DNA of 64,000 nucleotides from positions 19,511,608-19,575,607 of the forward strand of contig NC_088300.1 of assembly GCF_032854445.1 (NCBI RefSeq), written 5' to 3'. The stretch comes from Liolophura sinensis (lineage: Eukaryota; Mollusca; Polyplacophora; Chitonida; Chitonidae). Positions within the stretch are counted from its first letter, which is position 1; every line of letters begins with the position of its first letter. A model generated the notes under the pieces. That model was given only the letters and a program-made list of their open reading frames with translations. It had not been told where the DNA came from and made no database searches. Shown one piece after another: positions 40,301 through 49,300 of the stretch. The translations under genes and the position numbers were made by a program.

Positions 40301-43300
40301 ACAATCTAATGAACTACATACTCATATCTTTACTTTCCTAAAAGGCTGGTAAAGAAATGTAATATTCTACCTTCAACACCACTAATATCTGTCCCAAATT
40401 TTAGAAGAATTGGGGTATACTGAAATGGCTATTAGTGGTCACACCTTCTGAGAAAGTTCACATCTCAGAAGTTCAGCAGCATATATTGGTAATTAAGTGG
40501 CTGCTCCAGTAAACAAAATTATAAAAATATATTTTTTGAAGAAATATTCCAATGAATTGCTGTTCACTCAGTGTAATATAAAAAGTGGTAGAAATATATC
40601 TTAGAACTATAGGAATAACAAAGCGAAAGCCCATCAAAAAGGGCTCATTAGTTGTCATTCAGTCTCCTTTGCATACTGAGATTCAAATAAAGCTTTAAAG
40701 GTCTAAATAACTGGTAAATTGTAATCTGCCTTAACCAAGATCTTCCTTGGGCTAAGAGAAAAAAAGATGATGGACTTCAATAGTTTATGTATAGGAGGAG
40801 CAATGTAAGCATGATACAAAGCAAAAAATTTAATTAGTACAGCATGAATGTCTATCAAATAAGTAAATGAATAAGTTGAAAAGTCCTGGGAGAATAATTT
40901 ACAGCTTTTTGAAACAGAGAATTATGAGTCTCCTCTGTAATTCATCATGTGAGTAAGATAAATTGCTACTCATTGTTTCTTTATGTTCTTTGAGAACTAG
41001 GATGGTGCTGTTTGAAAAAAGAAATAAAAATGAACTTTAGCTGTCTGGAAGTATCTTCCATTGGTGGGGAAAACTTTTAAAGGGACCTGAAACTACAAAA
41101 TTTTAGTTTTTATTTTGTAGATTATTTATTTATATAAGTTTTAAACTTGTAATGGTGAATAGGTGTTTTTATGCTATTAACAACAAAGGAAGTGATATCA
41201 GTACACTCAAAAAAACCTGTGTTGCTTGAATTGATATGCTTCACTGCAGTTATATCTGTGAAAGAGAATATAAAAACAGTAATTAAAAGAGTAAGGGTAT
41301 CTTCAAATGCACCCCTTTAAACTCCTAGTGGTATGTAAGGTCATTAATAATAATAATAATGAAGTTGAGGCATCGCCTTTTGCATTTACATGGTGATGCC
41401 TCGACTTCAGTATTATTGTTATCTTCAAATACTGTAGTTTCTAGATCTTCCAGATTTTTGTCCAGTTGGCATCTTAAAATACATGTATATGTTTTATTTC
41501 ATGGAGATTGCAGTGCAGTTTCTTTTTGTGTTGTTTTGTGTTATGTTTGCCTTACATTATGTAACACTGTGTGTAAATATTGGCTTTGGAGTGAAAACTG
41601 TGTGACTTGTTCTAAAATCTGTAATACTGAACAGGATTGTCAAACTCCAGGGTGTCCTCACAAGTGGCTTGAAGGAGAGCAGATAATCTCTATTTCTCTC
41701 AAGCAAACTTCCCTCTGCCCATGACCAGTATTAACCACATACTTGCGTCAGTTAAGTGGCCTCCCTTCGTGGCTAAAGAGTATTCTCTGCCTCAGTTCAG
41801 ACGAACTGGTAGTAATGAATTAGGTCATTTGTTCAAATCCAGCTCAAGGTGATTTTGCGACAGCCATTTAGTGGGAGGTTCGTCATGCACCTGTACCTGG
41901 CTAGGTGTGTTGCTTTTCTCAAGCCATAAACTTGACTGCAGTCATAGAGGTGAAAGTCTGTTCAACATGGTACAAATCACTCTTAAAGTAAAGAAACTGT
42001 ATTTAAATGTCTTTGATCAATAGAGTTTAAATACCTGTTCATGTGAAGTAGCTAGTGGTGTTGGGGGTCATACTGCATGGTGTGACTGTAGATTTCCTTC
42101 CCTCCCCTCAGCTGCCAGCAGTGCCCTAATGTCCCTAGTGTCTGGAAACAAACAGCCCCGCATTGTGGCCAGGGTGAGCGCCATGAAACAGTACCAGAAA
42201 GAATGGCTAGAGTAAGTATGATACTGGCAATGTGTTTCTGAATTACAGTGAATTACCAAGTAATATTTGTTCAGAATGAGAATCCAATGTTGTAGACCGG
42301 CCCGGATAGCATAGTTGGTAGAGCGTCCGCTTCGGGACCGGTAGATCCAGGATCAATCCTTGATCGAGTCACACCTAAGACTTTAAAAGAGGAAGTTGTA
42401 ACTTCCTCGCTTGGCGTTCAGCATGAAGGGGATAGTGCAACGACTGGTTGACCCGTATCAGTATAATGGCTCGGGCGGGGCGGCTTACTTGCCTTTGGTA
42501 AGTCGTCTCAGTGAAGCAGCACTAAATAAAAGAGCGGTGGAAATGGCGTCCTGCAACAAGGAGGCACATTACACGTACATGCACCCTAATGATTCCTGCG
42601 TCGTCATATGACTGAAAAATTGTTGAGTACGACGTTAAACCCCAAGCACTCACTCACTCACTCCAATGTTGTAATTTTTGGGTAGTGAGTTGTTTGTATT
42701 TATTTAATTGGTGTTTTATGCCGTATTTTGTTTCCAAGTGGAAAAGTTGCTTGTCTTTCAGTTGCTGGGACACACAAGGCGCAGATTTAAACTGTGCCTT
42801 GAACAGGCAATTGGTAAATTCCCTAACTCTCACCGTTTCTGAGATCTTGGGTGACAGTAAGTGGTAGATGCTAGTCTGACCATTGAATACCGTCTTCCAC
42901 CAGTATGGTGTGTATATCTCTGGGCCTGACCATTGAAGACCGTCTTCCACCGGTATGGTGTGTATATCTCAGGGTCAGACCATTGAAGACCGTCTTCCAC
43001 CGGTATGGTGTGCATATCTCTGGGCCTGAACATTGAAGACTGTCTTCCACCAGTATGGTGTGTATATCTCTGGGCCTGACCATTGAAGACCGTCTTCCAC
43101 CAGTATGGTGTGTATATCTGTGGGTCTGACCATTGAAGACCGTCTTCCACCGGTATGGTGTGTATATCTCTGGGCCTGACCATTGAAGACCGTCTTCCAC
43201 CAGTATGGTGTGTATATCTCTGGGCCTGACCGTTGAAGACCGTCTTCTACCGGTATGGTGTGTATATCTCAGGGTCTGACCATTGAAGACCGTCTTCCAG

Positions 43301-46300
43301 CGGTATGGTGTGTATATCTGTGGGTCTGACCATTGAAGACCGTCTTCCACCAGTATGGTGTGTATATCTCTGGGCCTGACCATTGAAGACCGTCTTCCAC
43401 CAGTATGGTGTGTACATCTCTGGGCCTGACCATTGAAGACCGTCTTCCACCAGTATGGTGTGTACATCTCTGGGCCTGACCATTGAAGACCGTCTTCCAC
43501 CAGTATGGTGTGTATATCTCTGGGCCTGACCATTGAAGACCGTCTTCCACCAGTATGGTGTGTATATCTCTTGGTGTGACCATTGAAGACTGTCTTCCAC
43601 CAGTATGGTGTGTATATCTGTGGGTCTGACAATTGAAGACCGTCTTCCACCAGTATGGTGTGTATATCTCTTGGTGTGACCATTGAAGACCGTCTTCCAC
43701 CGGTATGGTGTGTATATCTCAGGGTCAGACCATTGAAGACCGTCTTCCACCGGTATGGTGTGCATATCTCTGGGCCTGAACATTGAAGACTGTCTTCCAC
43801 CAGTATGGTGTGTATATCTCTGGGTCTGACCATTGAAGACCGTCTTCCACCAGTATGGTGTGTACATATCTGGGTCTGACCATTGAAGACCGTCTTCCAC
43901 CAGTATGGTGTGTACATCTCTGGGCCTGAACATTGAAGACTGTCTTCCACCAGTATGGTGTGTATATCTCTTGGTGTGACCATTGAAGACTGTCTTCCAC
44001 CAGTATGGTGTGTATATCTGTGGGTCTGACCATTGAAGACCGTCTTCCACCGGTATGGTGTGTATACCTCTGGGTCTGACCATTGAAGACCGTCTTCCAC
44101 CAGTATGGTGTGTATATCTCAGGGTCTGACCATTGAAGGCCGTCTTCCACCAGTATGGTGTGTATATCTGTGGGCCTGACCATTGAAGACCGTCTTCCAC
44201 CAGTATGGTGTGTATATCTCTGGGCCTGACCATTGAAGACCGTCTTCCACCAGTATGGTGTGTATATCTGTGGGTCTGACCATTGAAGACCGTCTTCTAC
44301 CAGTATGGTGTGTATATCTGTGGGTCTGACCATTGAAGACCGTCTTCTACCAGTATGGTGTGTATATCTCTGGGCCTGACCATTGAAGACCGTCTTCCAC
44401 CAGTATGGTGTGTATATCTGTGGGTCTGACCATTGAAGACCGTCTTCCACCAGTATGGTGTGTATATCTCTGGGTCTGACCATTGAAGACCGTCTTCCAC
44501 CAGTATGGTGTGTATATCTCTGGGCCTGACCATTGAAGACCGTCTTCCACCAGTATGGTGTGTACATCTCTGGGCCTGACCATTGAAGACCGTCTTCCAC
44601 CAGTATGGTGTGTATATCTCAGGGTCTGACCATTGAAGACTGTCTTCCACCAGTATGGTGTGTATATCTGTGGGCCTGACTATTGAAGACCGTCTTCCAC
44701 CAGTATGGTGTGTACATATCTGGGTCTGACCATTGAAGACCGTCTTCCACCAGTATGGTGTGTACATCTCTGGGCCTGACCATTGAAGACTGTCTTCCAC
44801 CAGTATGGTGTGTATATCTCTTGGTGTGACCATTGAAGACCGTCTTCTACCAGTATGGTGTGTATATCTCTGGGCCTGACCATTGAAGACCGTCTTCCAC
44901 CAGTATGGTGTGTATATCTCTGGGTCTGACCATTGAAGACCGTCTTCCACCAGTATGGTGTGTATATCTCTGGGTCTGACCATTGAAGACCGTCTTCCAC
45001 CAGTATGGTGTGTATATCTCTGGGCCTGACCATTTGAAGACCGTCTTCCACCAGTATGGTGTGTACATCTCTGGGCCTGACCATTGAAGACTGTCTTCCA
45101 CCAGTATGGTGTGTATATCTGTGGGTCTGACCATTGAAGACTGTCTTCCACCAGTATGGTGTGTATATCTGTGGGCCTGACTATTGAAGACCGTCTTCCA
45201 CCAGTATGGTGTGTACATATCTGGGTCTGACCATTGAAGACCGTCTTCCACCAGTATGGTGTGTACATCTCTGGGCCTGACCATTGAAGACTGTCTTCCA
45301 CCAGTATGGTGTGTATATCTCTTGGTGTGACCATTGAAGACTGTCTTCCACCAGTATGGTGTGTATATCTGTGGGTCTGACCATTGAAGACCGTCTTCCA
45401 CCGGTATGGTGTGTATATCTCAGGGTCTGACCATACCGTCTTCCACCAGTATGGTGTGTATATCTCTGGGCCTGACCATTGAAGACCGTCTTCCACCAGT
45501 ATGGTGTGTATATCTCAGGGTCTGACCATTGAAGACCGTCTTCCACCAGTATGGTGTGTATACCTCTGGGTCTGACCATTGAAGACCGTCTTCCACCAGA
45601 CGAGTATGGTGTGTTTATCTCTTGGTCACTCCTGGGAAATTTCGCCAGTAACTTGCCAGAGATTGTGGTTTATGATAGGCACTCTGGGATCATCACCCAT
45701 AAAATTGACAGTTGAAGTAAAAACATTTTGAGTATGCTATTCTTATATAAAGTTTGTTAAAGATCAGTTTTCTTCCACCAAGTTGGATATAACAGAAGTC
45801 TGTGTGTCGCATGTAGTGTACTCGTGGGCCCTCCAACTTCCTCCACCCATTCACCAGACTGCCATTGTATAAGTGAAATATTCTGGAATATAGCATTAAA
45901 CATGACTGATAAAGAATTAGTCCTTGCAATAGGTAAAGTGATTTGTAGTGGGTGAAAGTCTACGTCTCATGATTAGTCTGTATAAGATGCTAATTTAGTT
46001 GTTTCCTTCTGGGTTGCTTTTGGCATTATAGGACATTGCCTGACACGATCATTGGGAGCACCTGTTTGCTGAATTTCTACGCCTACTACAGACATTTGCT
46101 GGCTGATAACCTGATCAGGGAGAGAATTGACCTGGATTCAACAGGTATGCAACATAATACATTACACTTTAACAATCTTTTGTTTGTCTGCCAAATCATG
46201 GCAGTAACCGTTTTCTTTTTTAGCAACAAATGAACAACATTCCAAAGAAAAGAATATTTTCTGCTGTATTAGTTAACCAAGAGATGCATGGTGATGACTT

Positions 46301-49300
46301 TATGTGCGTATGCCTTTATATTCCCCAGAGCCTATACACAGCCCTGTACTGGTCAATTTCCCCATTGTAGCTGACCAGCTTGACATCATGACCTTCTTCA
46401 GGGTAAGTAGCCTCATCAGTTGTCGTCTGACTTATAGACTTGAATGTCTTGACTCTTAGCTTGTCATTACATGTTGGTGAGGCGTGGGATTAAGAGATGG
46501 AGGGATATGAAATACACTTGCTATTGTTTTAGCGCGAGCTGTGGCGCCACAAAGTCTGGGTAGCTTACGGCAAGCCCGAACACATCTACACTGCTTCAGG
46601 AACTATCGTCGGCTGCCGGACAGAGCCGAAGTCAAGACGCCTGCCGCTGTTTGCTTGTTCATATACATGTACACGGAAACTGTGTAATACTAGTATTAAG
46701 TAATTTGTTTTATATACCATTTCCACTCTGTTTTCCATTTGTATGCATTACTGTGGTAATTAAATGCAACAAACACTAAAAATAATTGTACTGAATTCAA
46801 TTATGACGGCGCAAAATTATTTACATGGCAGTTATGGTCCCTACTACCAGAGTCGTCTTGTAAGGGTTTGTTTTTGAACGAATTGACCCCATAGCGTTGC
46901 AGTTTTTAAGTCTGATTTCCATACCGTTCTTTTCCATTTGTGTTGAAGGTAGTGGAACCAAATGTTAATGGTACATGCACACTGGTTTAATGAAAGGATT
47001 GCAAAAGTTAGATGCCAAAAGAAAACAAAATCAGACTGTATCACACAATGGTAAAAACAAATCACACAAGGTAAATCCTATTTCTTAGACATTTGTGACA
47101 ACAGAAAAAATGCAAGAAATGGCGCAACACGAACATATATTTACCATAGGTACATTTTCTGAAATCATGTTGACTCAAATTCAGCGATGTCCAGGCTTGG
47201 GATGAATTGATGTTTCTTTGAACAGAATGAAAATGACCCCCAGCCCAAACCGGCACACATTTGAGCAGACGTCATATTGCTGACACTCTCCATAGTATCG
47301 CTAGAAATGAACAATCAATTTCAGAGTTACTTTCACGTCAGATTTCTGACAGTTGAATTAATAATTAGGTAGACATACAATACTGACCTCCGTGGCCTTT
47401 CCAGGAATCTGGCCGTTAACTTTAAGCATATTGTGACCCTTCTGTGACAACGGTTAAGCGTTGTCGTCTTTATCTGTGCTGTAGCAAGTGGGTTAATCTC
47501 GGACTACTGCATGGTCAAGCGAAGCGAGGGCATGATTCTCAGGCCTGACTGAGCAGGAACAATAGAGCTTCATATCACTCCGTCTATCTTAATCCTAGGT
47601 AAGGCTGAGAAACGTCAACACCGGGGAGAGTAGCGAGATCATATTACAACCAGGAAACAGTTGTCTTTTCACATGAAGATGATAATATCCAAAATCAGAT
47701 GAAGTAGTAAACAGCTAAAATAAACAAAAGTGTGTTAAAATTCGAAAATCACACAAAATATAGTTCTGTAGAAATACAGAGCCAACTGTCACTTGGAACA
47801 CATATGCAGGAATAGCCTCCATCAGGACAAGATTATGTTACAAACCTAGAAATATAGTTCTGTAGAAATACAGAGCCAACTGTCACTTGGAACACATATG
47901 CAGGAAAAGCCTCCATCAGGACAAGATTATGTTACAAACCTAGAAATATAGTTCTGTAGAAATACAGAGCCAACTGTCACTTGGAACACATATGCAGGAA
48001 AAGCCTCCATCAGGACAAGATTATGTTACAAACCTAGAAATATAGTTCTGTAGAAATACAGAGCCAACTGTCACTTGGAACACATATGCAGGAAAAGCCT
48101 CCATCAGAACAAGATTATGTTACAAACCTATTCTGTTCACTGACTCTACATGGGAGACCATTGGGTTAGTCATCTTTTGTAACAAGCTTGGTTAGTGGGC
48201 TGAGGTCTTAATTACTCTTTCTGGATTCCTAAAAATTAATGTCCTGCATTGTTTAGGTTAAGGTGGATTTCACATTGATTATATAATAGTTAGAATGCCT
48301 AAGTATGAAGCGTACGGTATTAGGTAAATCTCAGTGCGAGATTAAGCTCATGTGTGTACTAGCATCTTACTTGTATGTTACAGGAGTGCTGGCAGGAGCA
48401 GGTGAAAAAAGTGAGCTACTCTGACAAGGTGGGTACTGATACAATGACTCCATAACTTCTGTTATATGACCACAATATCTAGATAACTGTTGACACATAT
48501 CTACAATGACACCTTACCTACATGTAGATTTATTTAAGTTAAAAGTTCAGTTTTAACACTGAACCCCTGGTCTGTGTTTCAGCGTGATGAGGAGTATGTG
48601 AAGAGTCTGTTCCAGAAGGTGTTCATGGAGAGTGTGTACCCTGTGATGATGTCAGCCAGCATCCCAGCCTACAAGGAGGAAGACCCGGATGTGGCCAAGG
48701 TAATGAGACATGGACCGTGACAGACAGGGGTTGAGAAGAGATTGGCATGGGAGTGTCCGCCAGGGGTTGAGAAGAGATTGGCATGGGAGTGTCCGCCAGG
48801 GATTGAGAAGAGATTGGCATGGGAGTGTCAACCAGGGGTTGGCAAGAGACTGTTGATCAGGGGTTGAGGAGGGGTTGGCAAGGGAATGACATTCAGAAAG
48901 TGAGGGAGTGAATTCCAGGGATTGGTTAGGGATTAGTTCATAGGGGTTGGTTGCTGCAGATTGACAAATGACTGAGTGCCAGACAGAGATTGACAGCCAT
49001 GAAATGATAAGTGACTGATAGGAAGAGGAATGACTGACAGCAAGGATTGAGGAATTTACACCCTGAGATTGGTAAATGACTGACAGCCAGGGATTGAAGA
49101 ATGGCAAGCAGTTGAGGATGAAAGAGTGCCTGACAGCCAGGAATTGAGTACTGGGTATTGGTAAGTAACTGACAGTCAGGCATTGAGAGGGATTGGTAAG
49201 TAACTGACAGTCAAGAATTGAGGAATGACTCAAATTTGGATTGGGAAATAACTAACAGTCAGGGATTGAGAGGGATTGGTAAGTAACTGACAGTCAAGAA

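Noticed and set aside
42871-45579. Several minus-strand ORFs of 130-409 residues with a repeating [12 protein letters not shown] pattern
   Set aside because: They are produced by the 50-bp minisatellite. All three minus frames are open because the unit lacks stop triplets, and the frame cycles every 150 bp. They are antisense within an intron of NPHP1.
42874-45625. CRISPR-like array
   Set aside because: The whole 50-bp unit repeats without unique spacers, the DNA is eukaryotic and intronic, and there are no cas genes.
48652-49233. 193-residue minus-strand ORF rich in Ser/Leu/Pro/Gln
   Set aside because: It spans the GATTG minisatellite and part of an NPHP1 exon on the wrong strand. The composition follows the tandem repeat.
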